From CBDBJQ01 sp965206405 (GTDB lineage Bacteria > Pseudomonadota > Alphaproteobacteria > UBA8366): a stretch of DNA of 64,000 nt. Position 1 is the first letter of the stretch. Each line of letters starts with the position of its first letter. The notes beneath the pieces are model-generated. The model was not told the origin of the DNA. It searched no databases and saw nothing but the letters and a program-made list of their open reading frames with translations. This document shows, piece after piece, positions 55,624 to 63,500 of the stretch. The translations under genes and the position numbers were made by a program. The DNA is taken from assembly GCA_965206405.1 (NCBI GenBank), contig CBDBJQ010000004.1, forward strand, positions 1 through 64,000. The letters are read 5' to 3'.

Positions 55624-57609
55624 TTATGCCGCCAGCACCTCGGCTTCCTCTGCCGCATCTTCCGGAGCTGTTTCTTCCACCGCGCGGGTCATCACCGCCG
55701 GACACCAGCCGGTGACAGCCTGACGCTGGCTGTCGGTCAGCGTGGCAAACGGCTCGGCAAAGAGCTTGACCATATAGGCCACAAGGTTCGTCTTCTTCGC
55801 CGATTGATAGGCCTGCGCCTCGCTGCGCAAATCCATCTCCCGCAGGATGCCCAGAAGATCGGCTTTGCGCAGACGCTTCAGAAACGCCTCATCCGGCGTC
55901 CAGACATCGCGCAGGTTCGGCAAGACTTCGATCTCAACCGCCGCGCGCACCGGATCGCGCAGGTCCGTAACCAGCTTTGCCTCCAGCACCTGCGCCACCG
56001 CATAGGCCAGAAGATCAGCGCGGGCCGCATCCGGCAGGTCACGGAAAGCCGCAAACCCCTCGGACCCATCCATCTCGATCCAATCCAGCTTCAGCCCGTC
56101 CCGGAGCGTCTCGAAGACTTCTTCGATCTGTGCCAGCGATCCATCAACCTCATCCGGTCCCCGGCTCGCCACCTCGGCGCGCAGCGTGGTGGCATTCCCG
56201 GTATACCAGTCAAGCACCTGCCGGATCAGCGTGAACTCCGCATAGTCCCGCGCCACTTCGGGTGATTGCGCCAGCGCCAGTCCCACCGCGCGGGTCCGCA
56301 CATGCGCCATGTCGCCCGCCAGCTTGGCCGACATCCTCAAACCTTGAGCTTCTGACTGTACCGCATCGCCACCAGCCCGCGCGTTGGGGTTGGTCTGATC
56401 GACAGGTTGCTGGCCGGCAGGTCTGTGATCCGGCATCTGCTCGGGCCGCACCATGCCATGATAAAGCCGCAGCGCACCGTGTTCCCAGACCGCGATCACA
56501 CCCGAAACCGCAAGATCACCGGCACTGTAGCCATGGGTGATATCCCTGATCTCCGCATCCAGTCCCGTATGACGGGCCTCCAGCGCGTCTTCCGCCTCCG
56601 CGTCCGGGGCCGTTTCATACGCCGCCGCGACCGCGTCCATCTCTTCAGTCAGCGCATCGACCTTGGCTCGGGTCGCCGCATCGAGATCGAGCGCTTGCGC
56701 GTAGACCCGCCCGTAATCGCTCAGACTGTCCCAATCCACCTGCGTGCGATATTCTGCCCAGGCAAAGCCAAGCCGCGCGCGTTCGGCCTCGGCACGCGCC
56801 TGAAGCTCTTCACCCAGGGTTTTGGTCACCAGCGCACTATCAGCCAGGATGCTGTCCTCCTCGATCAGATCGGCAATGATCTCGCCCCCGGCGGCGCGGT
56901 AGGCGTCCCGCACAAAGGCCCCGACCGCATCGCCAACCCGCACCCAGCGGTTCTGAAACACCCGGCGCACCTGCCAGCTCGAGACATGCCCATGCTCCTG
57001 CATCAGCGCGATGAACGCCTCCAGCTGCACCGCCGGATCGGGATGCGCGTCGAACGCCTTCAGCGTCTCAAGCGTGATCTCACCCGCACGATAGGTGGCC
57101 CGGATGTCGGCGTGGATATTACCCAACCGCAGCGCCTCCTTCACCTGACGCTCGGTGATGCCAAACGCCCGCGCGACACCATCAACGCTGGCCCCGTCCT
57201 GATCGCGCATCGCGGCAAAGGCCTCGTAACGCTCCAGCGCGTCCATCGGCAATTGCAGCGCGTTCTCCGAATAGCTGACCGTGGCAACGCCCGTATCCTC
57301 TGGAGCCATCTCCCGGCACGCCACCTTCATCGTCTTGCTGAACCCCTTGGCGGATTTGTCGCCCGCCAGCATCGTGAGCGCGGCCAGACGCCGGCCACCG
57401 CCGACAACGCCATACTCGCCATCCTCCAGCTTTTGCACCACCAGCGGCTGAAGCAGCCCGCGCGCGGCGATATTGGCCGCCAGCGGTGTGATGCTCTGCG
57501 CCGCATAGGCCGTGGCACTGCCCGCGCGCACGTTGCGCGGATGCAGCGTGAGCCTGTTGAGCGCAATCTGGCAATCGGTCAGCAGGTTTGTCATATTCTG
57601 TTGGGTCAT
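55624..57609 (-). CDS. ParB/Srx-domain protein, large
   Basis: 661 residues from the ATG with GGAG upstream; the frame extends a further 56 codons. The ParB/sulfiredoxin-like nuclease domain is at ca. 15-110 (SITPLAANIAARGLLQPLVV, then EYGVVGGGRRLAAL, with the GxRR box intact). A helix-turn-helix of the KorB/ParB kind follows (GVARAFGITERQVKEALRLG). The long C-terminal part (ca. 230-660) is helical and acidic. Long ParB-like proteins of this type on accessory blocks are usually not partition proteins but accessory DNA-binding proteins or nucleases. It is far from the parA at 60204 and on the other strand. Confidence 0.85.
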   Translation of the reverse strand: MTQQNMTNLLTDCQIALNRLTLHPRNVRAGSATAYAAQSITPLAANIAARGLLQPLVVQKLEDGEYGVVGGGRRLAALTMLAGDKSAKGFSKTMKVACREMAPEDTGVATVSYSENALQLPMDALERYEAFAAMRDQDGASVDGVARAFGITERQVKEALRLGNIHADIRATYRAGEITLETLKAFDAHPDPAVQLEAFIALMQEHGHVSSWQVRRVFQNRWVRVGDAVGAFVRDAYRAAGGEIIADLIEEDSILADSALVTKTLGEELQARAEAERARLGFAWAEYRTQVDWDSLSDYGRVYAQALDLDAATRAKVDALTEEMDAVAAAYETAPDAEAEDALEARHTGLDAEIRDITHGYSAGDLAVSGVIAVWEHGALRLYHGMVRPEQMPDHRPAGQQPVDQTNPNARAGGDAVQSEAQGLRMSAKLAGDMAHVRTRAVGLALAQSPEVARDYAEFTLIRQVLDWYTGNATTLRAEVASRGPDEVDGSLAQIEEVFETLRDGLKLDWIEMDGSEGFAAFRDLPDAARADLLAYAVAQVLEAKLVTDLRDPVRAAVEIEVLPNLRDVWTPDEAFLKRLRKADLLGILREMDLRSEAQAYQSAKKTNLVAYMVKLFAEPFATLTDSQRQAVTGWCPAVMTRAVEETAPEDAAEEAEVLAA

Positions 57610-57804
57610 ATCCCATCTCCATGTTTTGTCTCGATCCCCCATCGGGATCACAAAAAACACCCGGCCCCCTTTCACTTTGGGACGCCGGGCGGAACGGTGG
57701 TGATGGGGGCTGACGCCGCCGCCACAGAGCGACAGTCCGTTACCCGTGGGGTTTGACTGAAAGCGCGGGACCAGCATTACCGGCCCCGTGTCAAGGATAT
57801 GCCC

Positions 57805-58152
57805 TCAGGCGGCGATATGGCCGGCCAGTCGCGCCGCACTGGCATAGTCCGACAGGCTGCGATCCGCCTTGAACCAGCGATCGCGCTCGACCGGCAGGCC
57901 CAAAGCCCCGCGCAGGTCGGCGATCTCGCTCAGACGCACCGGCCCTACTTCCGGGCACCCCATGCCAAGGCAGCACAGCCCCCAGGCGATATCCATATCC
58001 TCCGGTTCAAGCCAGGCCAGCAGCCATGTGGCCGCGCCATCCGGCATGAAGAGCTTCACAACCGGCTGCACGGTATTGGAAATATCCGTCTTCGCCATGG
58101 CCTGCCCATTGGCCAAAAGTTGCGCGCGGTGTTCTTTGGTCATCAGTTCCAT
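57805..58152 (-). CDS. DUF2958 family protein
   Basis: 115 residues. The family start (LMTKEHRAQLLANGQA), the central VVKLFMPDGAATWLLAWLEPEDMDIAWGLC and LGMGCPEVGPVRLSEIADLR match DUF2958, a small protein frequent on conjugative elements near DUF736 and ArdC. GAAGGA lies 9 nt upstream. The gap before it (57610-57804) holds no gene on the supported strand. Confidence 0.8.
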   Translation of the reverse strand: MELMTKEHRAQLLANGQAMAKTDISNTVQPVVKLFMPDGAATWLLAWLEPEDMDIAWGLCCLGMGCPEVGPVRLSEIADLRGALGLPVERDRWFKADRSLSDYASAARLAGHIAA

Positions 58153-58332
58153 CTTTGTTTCCTTCTGTTGGATGGTTGGCGTCCCCTTCCCTCTTCAGGA
58201 CAGGGATCACCCGGAAACAAAGTTCTCTTTCACTTTCATGGCGGGACGGATCGGCTGGGCGGTCAGATCAGCCAGCGCAACGTGGTACCCGTGGTTCATC
58301 GGACCAACCCCGTCCCGGTAGAATGCCGCAAC

Positions 58333-58358
58333 GAAAAACGCCGCCCCTTCAGGCGGCG
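58333..58358 (-). terminator. rho-independent terminator
   Basis: Minus strand CGCCGCC-TGAA-GGGGCGGCG-type stem followed by TTTTTCG, 26 nt after the stop of the coiled-coil gene at 58384. Confidence 0.75.
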
Positions 58359-58383
58359 CTTCATACGTTTTTTTGCAGATCGG

Positions 58384-58779
58384 CTACTGCCCGAACAACG
58401 GCAGAATCTGGTTGATCACAAACAGACCACCGATCAAGCTGGCCAGAATGGCCACCTGTCGGTTCGAATACCGGGCTATTTCAGTGCGGACCTGGGCAAT
58501 CTCAATGCGGACCTCAGCAAGATCAACCTTGGTGGCAGTCTTTTGTTCAAGCCGGGCGAGATCGGCCTTGGTCGCCATGTTTTCTTCAAGCCGAACAATA
58601 TCATCCTGAACCCGGGCAATGTCCTCCTGAACCCGGGCAATATCTTCCTTGGTGGCGACATTGCCGGAGAGTTGCGAGTAGACGAGGGTCGCCACGCCCT
58701 CGGCCTGTTTGGCCGGCATGTCGTAATCGCGCTCCAGCGACCGCGCCATGCTCAATGTGTCAAATGCAGCTTCAGCCAT
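58384..58779 (-). CDS. coiled-coil protein with C-terminal membrane anchor (DUF1640/CCDC90-like)
   Basis: 131 residues. An N-terminal domain (AAFDTLSMARSLERDYDMPAKQAEGVATL) is followed by a series of 7- and 11-residue repeats (VATKEDIARVQEDIARVQDD, NMATKADLARLEQKTATKVD, VRIEIAQVRTEIA) and a membrane segment (VAILASLIGGLFVINQILPLF). It is a longer relative of the protein at 43750. AAGGAA is 8 nt upstream. The start overlaps the preceding gene by 8 nt. Confidence 0.8.
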   Translation of the reverse strand: MAEAAFDTLSMARSLERDYDMPAKQAEGVATLVYSQLSGNVATKEDIARVQEDIARVQDDIVRLEENMATKADLARLEQKTATKVDLAEVRIEIAQVRTEIARYSNRQVAILASLIGGLFVINQILPLFGQ

Positions 58780-59299
58780 TGTTTACGTTCCTTGTATCGT
58801 GTTCAACATAGTCTGTTCCGGCAGCACTTGCCAGAGATTCCCGGTCCATATCCTCATTGAACCGCAGGGCATGTTGGCTGAGCCAGTCGCGCAGGCCCAG
58901 AGTGGTCTGACCTGACGCCACCGCCGCGCGCCAGTCGGCCTGTGGATCAGGCCCCACCGGTTCCGTGTCCGGCAGGAGCACACCATTCACCATCCACGGC
59001 TCCACCGGGATATGGCGCAGCCAATCGGCCAGCGACGGGATACATCGACAATCCTCGCGCACATGCTGCTCGGCGATGAAGCGCACCGGCACGGATCGTC
59101 CCGCACTGGTTACAATCGCGCGCCCGAACACGCGCTCGGCCTCGAATATACCGGCACTGTGATGGCGCAAGGCCCGGTGCAGCGGCGAGGCAAGATGCGC
59201 CTTGCTGGCGTCGAGCCAGTCATGGATGGCGTGGTAATCAGAAGGCTGGCCGCCGAACTTGCGGGCCGAGCTTTCGGCATGATGATCAGGATGCGCCAT
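58772..59299 (-). CDS. DUF6915-like protein
   Basis: 175 residues. HHAESSARKFGGQPSDYHAI, DWLDASKAHLASPLHRALRHHSAGIFEAERVFG, VPVRFIAEQHVREDC and IPSLADWLRHIP are conserved-looking blocks of the family as I remember it, with many His that could bind metal. It is coupled to the coiled-coil gene downstream. Biochemical role unknown. Confidence 0.65.
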   Translation of the reverse strand: MAHPDHHAESSARKFGGQPSDYHAIHDWLDASKAHLASPLHRALRHHSAGIFEAERVFGRAIVTSAGRSVPVRFIAEQHVREDCRCIPSLADWLRHIPVEPWMVNGVLLPDTEPVGPDPQADWRAAVASGQTTLGLRDWLSQHALRFNEDMDRESLASAAGTDYVEHDTRNVNNG

Positions 59300-59300
59300 T

Positions 59301-59744
59301 TCAGATGTCCTCGTGCAAATATTCGTTGCGCTCGGTATAGAAGTCGGCGTGGTCGAGGTCGATCCGATCCGTCTCTATGTCCCAGCTGAAACTGCCCTCC
59401 CCGCCATCGTTGATTTCAAAGCCGGGATGCAGCCCATAGGCCGTCCCCCAGATGAAATCCGTGACGCGGGCTGCAATATCCCCGATCTCTGCATCCTCCG
59501 GGTTGAACGCAAGCGCGCCCACGTTGCCGCTGTCCGCATAGCCGTCATACCGCGCTTCAAGAACGGTGATGCCCTTGCCGCGCAGCGCCTCAAGCAAGAC
59601 CGCCCGCTCCAGCTTGCGCGCCGTAGCTTCCGCCTCCCGCTGTTCCTGCCACTTGGCCTCGATCGCCGTCCAGTCGATCTCTCTCGGCTTTACAGGCTGA
59701 ACCGCGCCTGCCCCGTCTTCGGTCTTTGTTACATCGGTTGTCAT
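59301..59744 (-). CDS. DUF6878-like protein
   Basis: 147 residues, start set by GAGGAGG 8 nt upstream. A helical Glu/Arg-rich half (TAIEAKWQEQREAEATARKL) is followed by ITVLEARYDGYADSGNVGAL and GFEINDGGEGSFSWDIETDR-type strands and a terminal DLDHADFYTERNEY, the pattern I associate with DUF6878. It ends 2 nt before the next gene, so the two are probably co-transcribed. Confidence 0.65.
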   Translation of the reverse strand: MTTDVTKTEDGAGAVQPVKPREIDWTAIEAKWQEQREAEATARKLERAVLLEALRGKGITVLEARYDGYADSGNVGALAFNPEDAEIGDIAARVTDFIWGTAYGLHPGFEINDGGEGSFSWDIETDRIDLDHADFYTERNEYLHEDI

Positions 59745-60203
59745 CGTAATACCCTCCTCTGGTCTGAAAATGACACCCAATCCCAAAGTTTCCTTTTCCT
59801 TTAGCCGTTCGCTTAACACTGCATGTTGTGTCTGCGGCCTAAAACCGACACGGTTTCAGGGCTGGCCCCCGCGCGACCGGGCGCTGATCCACCACCCCCG
59901 GCGCGGCCCCACACACGTTCGCATTGCGTTTTCCTTTAGAAATTACGCTTTTCACCCCTCTCGCAACGGCGCTTTTCTCCAACAATACCCCCCAAACCGC
60001 CGCGCTCTGTGGGGTGTGATTATGTCCGATAAGTTTGCCTTATTGTATAGACTATAGTCTATATAGTATTTTCTATTGTTTGCATTATTATTTTACATAT
60101 AGTACTTTATGTTATTTAATATACATAATACTATATTATACAACTTGACATGATGCTGATAAGGGGCTGCGCGCCCCAACAACCAAGAAAGGATGGAGTA
60201 AGA
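59745..60203. other. non-coding region with AT-rich island upstream of parA-like gene
   Basis: The first ~280 nt hold nothing I recognise. From about 60030 to 60150 the sequence is extremely AT-rich. It contains a perfect 18-bp palindrome TATAGACTATAGTCTATA (60046-60063), an imperfect one ACATATAGTACTTTATGT near 60094, and then a GGGGC-GCCCC hairpin (60163-60177). Likely promoter, operator or centromere for the ParA-like gene. Confidence 0.6.
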
Positions 60204-60878
60204 ATGTATGTGATCTGTTTTGCGAACCCAAAAGGCGGTTCGGGGAAATCAACCGCAGCATTAATTGTAGCAGAGCAACTTTCACATAGCGGGCAACGGG
60301 TCGTTTTAATCGACAATGACCCGTCACAAAACTTGGTCCAATGGTCTAAAGACCGACAGGCAAGAGGTTTCGAAGAAGCATTCAAAGTAGAACCCAAAAG
60401 TAACCCAGACAACTTTGACTCACTCATCGAAGAGTTGGAAAAGACTTACGACTTTGCCATCGTGGACATGGAGGGTGTCAAGGATTTGATGTCTAGTGTT
60501 GTCACGATGAGTTCCCATTTAGTTGTCATACCTATGCAGGCATCGCCAATGGACGCTCGAAATGCTGCATCTCAACTCTCAATTGTGAAGTTAGCTCAAA
60601 GGCATTCCGGGCGGGAGATTCCGCACCGGTTTTTATTCACTCGAACCAATGCAATAATCAGAACAAAGCTGCAGAACGCTATCAGGGCAGAAATGGGGGA
60701 CCTACCAATTTTGGACGTAAACTTGGTTGAGAGGGCTGCTTACAAGCATATGCACGAAGATGGCCATCTGTTGTCTGAATTGGACCCTGACACCATATCA
60801 AACTTGCCCAAAGCGCAAGAAAATGCAGTCGCCTTGATCAATTCGCTTGTCGTTGTTCTGAAAGAAGGGGCGCAGTAG
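60204..60878 (+). CDS. ParA/VirC1-like P-loop ATPase
   Basis: 224 residues from the ATG with AAGGATGGAG upstream; an earlier ATG (60150) is less likely. The deviant Walker A CFANPKGGSGKSTAAL (ca. 5-20), VVLIDNDPSQNLVQWSKDR and DFAIVDMEG mark the ParA superfamily. The short form without a DNA-binding domain and the overall plan resemble VirC1, which brings the relaxosome to the T4SS, as well as plasmid-partition ATPases. Codon use is clearly more AT-rich than in neighbours. Co-transcribed with the small gene 4 nt downstream. Confidence 0.8.
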   Translation: MYVICFANPKGGSGKSTAALIVAEQLSHSGQRVVLIDNDPSQNLVQWSKDRQARGFEEAFKVEPKSNPDNFDSLIEELEKTYDFAIVDMEGVKDLMSSVVTMSSHLVVIPMQASPMDARNAASQLSIVKLAQRHSGREIPHRFLFTRTNAIIRTKLQNAIRAEMGDLPILDVNLVERAAYKHMHEDGHLLSELDPDTISNLPKAQENAVALINSLVVVLKEGAQ

Positions 60879-60882
60879 ACTT

Positions 60883-61236
60883 ATGGCTAGATTTGGATTC
60901 GAACAGGATGATGAAGACCCCAGAGTTGATCTGTCAGGGTTACCCCCGGCGAAGAAGAAACGGCCATCTTCAGTATCAAAAGAAAAGGTCATCAAGGACA
61001 GCGAAAAACTTGGTTTTGAAGATCGTCGGCCACAATCGAGCTTGATCGGCAGTGCGCCCGAACCGTTTCGCCGTAAGCCGGGTCGTAAACCACCTAGTGA
61101 GCCTAAAAAGCAAGTCATGATATCCGGGCCAGAGTCGGTCATGGTAGCATTTCAGAAGTTTTGCGAAGATCAGGGGAATTTAGCTTATTGGGAAGGTTTG
61201 AAACAGTTGATGGAAAAGGGGACAAACGACTTTTAG
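60883..61236 (+). CDS. small basic partner of the ParA-like ATPase
   Basis: 117 residues. A charged, Pro/Lys-rich N-terminus (PPAKKKRPSSVSKEKVIKD, then FRRKPGRKPPSEPKKQ) leads to a short folded C-terminus (QVMISGPESVMVAFQKFCED...YWEGLKQLME) that could be a ribbon-helix-helix DNA-binding domain. VirC2 and several small centromere-binding proteins have this layout and follow a ParA-like gene. The 203 nt after it (to 61439) contain no gene. Confidence 0.6.
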   Translation: MARFGFEQDDEDPRVDLSGLPPAKKKRPSSVSKEKVIKDSEKLGFEDRRPQSSLIGSAPEPFRRKPGRKPPSEPKKQVMISGPESVMVAFQKFCEDQGNLAYWEGLKQLMEKGTNDF

Positions 61237-61439
61237 AGCGTGTTCGGCGGGTCGCTTCGGGTAGGCCCTCAGGGTATCACTACACATGTATGGATGCCCG
61301 CTTCGGTGCAAGTGTCGTGACCCGCAATTGAGCCAGTACCTGCGATTAAGACTCTCATTTCTTGGCCGCGCCGGATGTCAGAAAATACCGGTTCAGCGTC
61401 GCATTGACTACCCGGTGGTTTCTTTCAAACAACCACCAC

Positions 61440-61477
61440 GTGACTACTCCTCGTCCTTTAGGGCGAGGAGTAGTCAC
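61440..61477. repeat. solitary IS200/IS605-type end palindrome
   Basis: GTGACTACTCCTCG-TCCTTTAGGG-CGAGGAGTAGTCAC, 14-bp perfect arms. The right-hand 29 nt are identical to the right end of the intact IS at 41264 (minus strand). No transposase is attached. Confidence 0.85.
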
Positions 61478-61551
61478 CCTTTGTTTTACGTGCTGTTAAT
61501 TTTCACTGAGAACTGACCCGGTATTTTCACCGAGATTTGACCCACCCTTGT

Positions 61552-62355
61552 TTATGTATCAGTGTTTATGTTTTGGTCAATGTTGTCTTTTCCTTTCGTG
61601 TTTTTTGCAGCCTCAGAGCTGGCTTTAAATCGATAGCTGTCGTTTCCGGTCTCCAGGATGTGGCAGCGATGCGTGAGGCGATCCAGGAGCGCCGTGGTCA
61701 TCTTTGCATCTCCGAAGACCTGGGCCCATTCTGAGAAGCTGAGGTTGGTGGTTATGATGACGCTGGTGCGCTCGTAGAGCTTGCTGAGCAGATGGAACAG
61801 CAGTGCGCCACCGGATGAACTGAACGGCAAGTAACCAAGTTCATCAAGTATGACCAAGTCGATTTTGGTCATCATCTCTGCCATCTTCCCGGTCTTGCCG
61901 AGCGCCTTTTCCTGTTCTAACGCGTTGACCAATTCGACGGTTGAGTAGAAGCGCACTTTGCGCCGGTGATGTTCAATGGCCTGAACGCCGATGGCCGTTG
62001 CAACATGGCTCTTGCCTGTCCCAGGGCCTCCGATAAGTACGACGTTCTCAGCATTCTCCATAAACTCGCCCCTGTGCAGCTGCCGGACAGGGGCCTCGTT
62101 GATGTCGCTGGATTTGAAGTCAAAGCCAGCGAGGTCCTTGTACGAGGGGAACCGTGCGACCTTTGTTTGGTATGCGATTGAGCGCACCTCCCGTTCAGCA
62201 ATCTCTGCCTTGAGTAGTTGGGACAACATGGGGGTTGCGGCCTCAAAAGCTGGCCCACCTTGGGCAACCAGATCCTCTACCGCGTTTGCCATGCCATAAA
62301 GTTTGAGGCTGCGCAGCATGATCACAATTGCTGCTCCTGCAGGGTCATGACGCAT
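61552..62355 (-). CDS. istB: IstB ATP-binding helper protein of IS21-family element
   Basis: 267 residues. P-loop GGPGTGKSHVATAIG (ca. 108-122), Walker B LVILDELGYLPFSS (ca. 170) and the AAA+ core of IstB/DnaC-like proteins are intact. IstB activates the IstA transposase, of which only a fragment remains here, so this copy cannot transpose alone. The start overlaps the istA end by 11 nt, as is usual in IS21 elements. Confidence 0.92.
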   Translation of the reverse strand: MRHDPAGAAIVIMLRSLKLYGMANAVEDLVAQGGPAFEAATPMLSQLLKAEIAEREVRSIAYQTKVARFPSYKDLAGFDFKSSDINEAPVRQLHRGEFMENAENVVLIGGPGTGKSHVATAIGVQAIEHHRRKVRFYSTVELVNALEQEKALGKTGKMAEMMTKIDLVILDELGYLPFSSSGGALLFHLLSKLYERTSVIITTNLSFSEWAQVFGDAKMTTALLDRLTHRCHILETGNDSYRFKASSEAAKNTKGKDNIDQNINTDT

Positions 62356-62734
62356 GGCGTTTCTCCCCAGGCTGTCTCAGATCATCATAGCGGTCCACGT
62401 TTGCTTTTGGCGCTGTTTCCAATGCCAGAGCATCGGGCGGGTCGACCTCTGGATGACCCGTATGCTTCCCATCTATCAGCCGGAGCAACAAGTTTAGGAT
62501 ATGCGTCTTGGTCGGTAAGCCAGCCTCCAACGCCAATTCTACGGCACACAGAACGGCATCCTCATCGTGGTGCAGAACCAATGACAGGATATCAACCATC
62601 TCCCTGTCGCCACCTTCTCTGCGCAGCATATGCTTTTGCAGGTTGCGGAAGGCTTCTGGCATTTCAATAAACGGAGCGCCGTTGCGCAGAGCGCCGGGTT
62701 TGCGTTGGATTACAGCGAGATAGTGAGGGGTCCA
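62345..62734 (-). pseudogene. istA: C-terminal fragment of IstA transposase
   Basis: About 130 open codons with no start of their own; the frame enters from a stop at 62735. The sequence YLAVIQRKPGALRNGAPFIE followed by MPEAFRNLQKHMLRREGGDR is the typical C-terminal end of IstA. The DDE catalytic domain is absent. Truncation coincides with the boundary of the resolvase-containing segment. Confidence 0.8.
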
Positions 62735-62759
62735 TTAGGGCTCAGTGCAAAATACCCCT

Positions 62760-63332
62760 TTAAGCCTTTTGGCCCCTTTGCAAGGTGCGATAGATGGTTG
62801 CCCTTGAAACGGAGAATATCTCGGCAAGATCGCTGATTGAATGGTCTCCGGTTTTGTGCATCTTCAAAAGCTCTTTCTGTTGTTTTTCAGTTAGTTTTGG
62901 CTTCTTCCCTCGCATTTTTCCCTTTGCCTTGGCGATGGCCATCCCTTCCCTGGTGCGCATTTTGAGCAGATCTGCTTCGAACTCGGCGAAGGTGGCGACG
63001 ATGTTGAAGAACATCTTTCCCATCGGATCGGTGGGGTCGTAGATTGCTGCTCCCAAGGCCAGCCTCACGCCTTTGGCTTCGAGCTGGTCGCTGATGGCCC
63101 GAACGTCCGGAACAGATCGGGCAAGGCGATCAAGCTTCGTCACGAGCAGGGTATCGCCTTTGCGCACAGCGGCAAGCGCTTGTTCAAGGCCGGGCCGCTC
63201 CCGGTTGGTGCCGGTCAATCCGTGATCCGTGTAAATACGGTCCTCCTGAACCCCGAGATCACTCAACGCTTGCCGCTGCGCGGTCAAGTCCTGACTGTAG
63301 GTCGAGCAGCGTGCATATCCGATCTTTTCCAT
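62760..63332 (-). CDS. tnpR: serine recombinase (Tn3-type resolvase)
   Basis: 190 residues. The catalytic N-terminal domain is complete: the active-site Ser in IGYARCSTYSQDLTAQRQAL, the Arg residues in TKLDRLARSVPD, and the dimer helix DPMGKMFFNIVATFAEFEADL. A Hin-type helix-turn-helix (SISDLAEIFSVSRATIYRTL) closes it. It is divergent from the Tn3 transposase fragment at 63501, as in many Tn3-family elements, and the ~170-nt gap could hold the res site. The start has no strong ribosome-binding site. Confidence 0.9.
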   Translation of the reverse strand: MEKIGYARCSTYSQDLTAQRQALSDLGVQEDRIYTDHGLTGTNRERPGLEQALAAVRKGDTLLVTKLDRLARSVPDVRAISDQLEAKGVRLALGAAIYDPTDPMGKMFFNIVATFAEFEADLLKMRTREGMAIAKAKGKMRGKKPKLTEKQQKELLKMHKTGDHSISDLAEIFSVSRATIYRTLQRGQKA

Positions 63333-63500
63333 TGGTCCACTGTACGTTTGAACCCCCTTCACTGCAACTTTTATCGGACTAGCTATTTGCGACGCCCTGA
63401 AGCCTTGTTTTTATGGAGGTGGAATCCGGGGTCTGACTCGTGCGCTCAAGGTACGTCTATCGAACAGGCTTCCATCCAGAAGTCAGAAACTGTCCACTAA

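Larger units (their letters stand above)
61494..62734 (-). mobile_element. IS21-family element, truncated
   Basis: An IS21-type end is visible at 61494 (TGTTAATTTTCACTGAGAAC, followed by TTTTCACCGAGATTTGACCC as an internal repeat). istB is complete and only the 3' part of istA remains. The other end is missing, cut off near 62734 just before a resolvase gene. Confidence 0.75.

Noticed and set aside
59301..59819. Longer start of the DUF6878-like gene
   Set aside because: The ATG at 59744 has a GAGGAGG ribosome-binding site; the upstream extension looks non-coding.
60145..60150. TTGACA as the -35 box of the parA promoter
   Set aside because: No acceptable -10 lies 16-18 nt downstream, where the sequence is the GC-rich hairpin; the promoter is more likely within the AT-rich island upstream.
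62195..62210. TTCAGCAA in istB as a further copy of the dispersed repeat
   Set aside because: It codes for the ordinary conserved IstB segment AEIAERE and lacks the A-rich right side, so it is probably coincidental.
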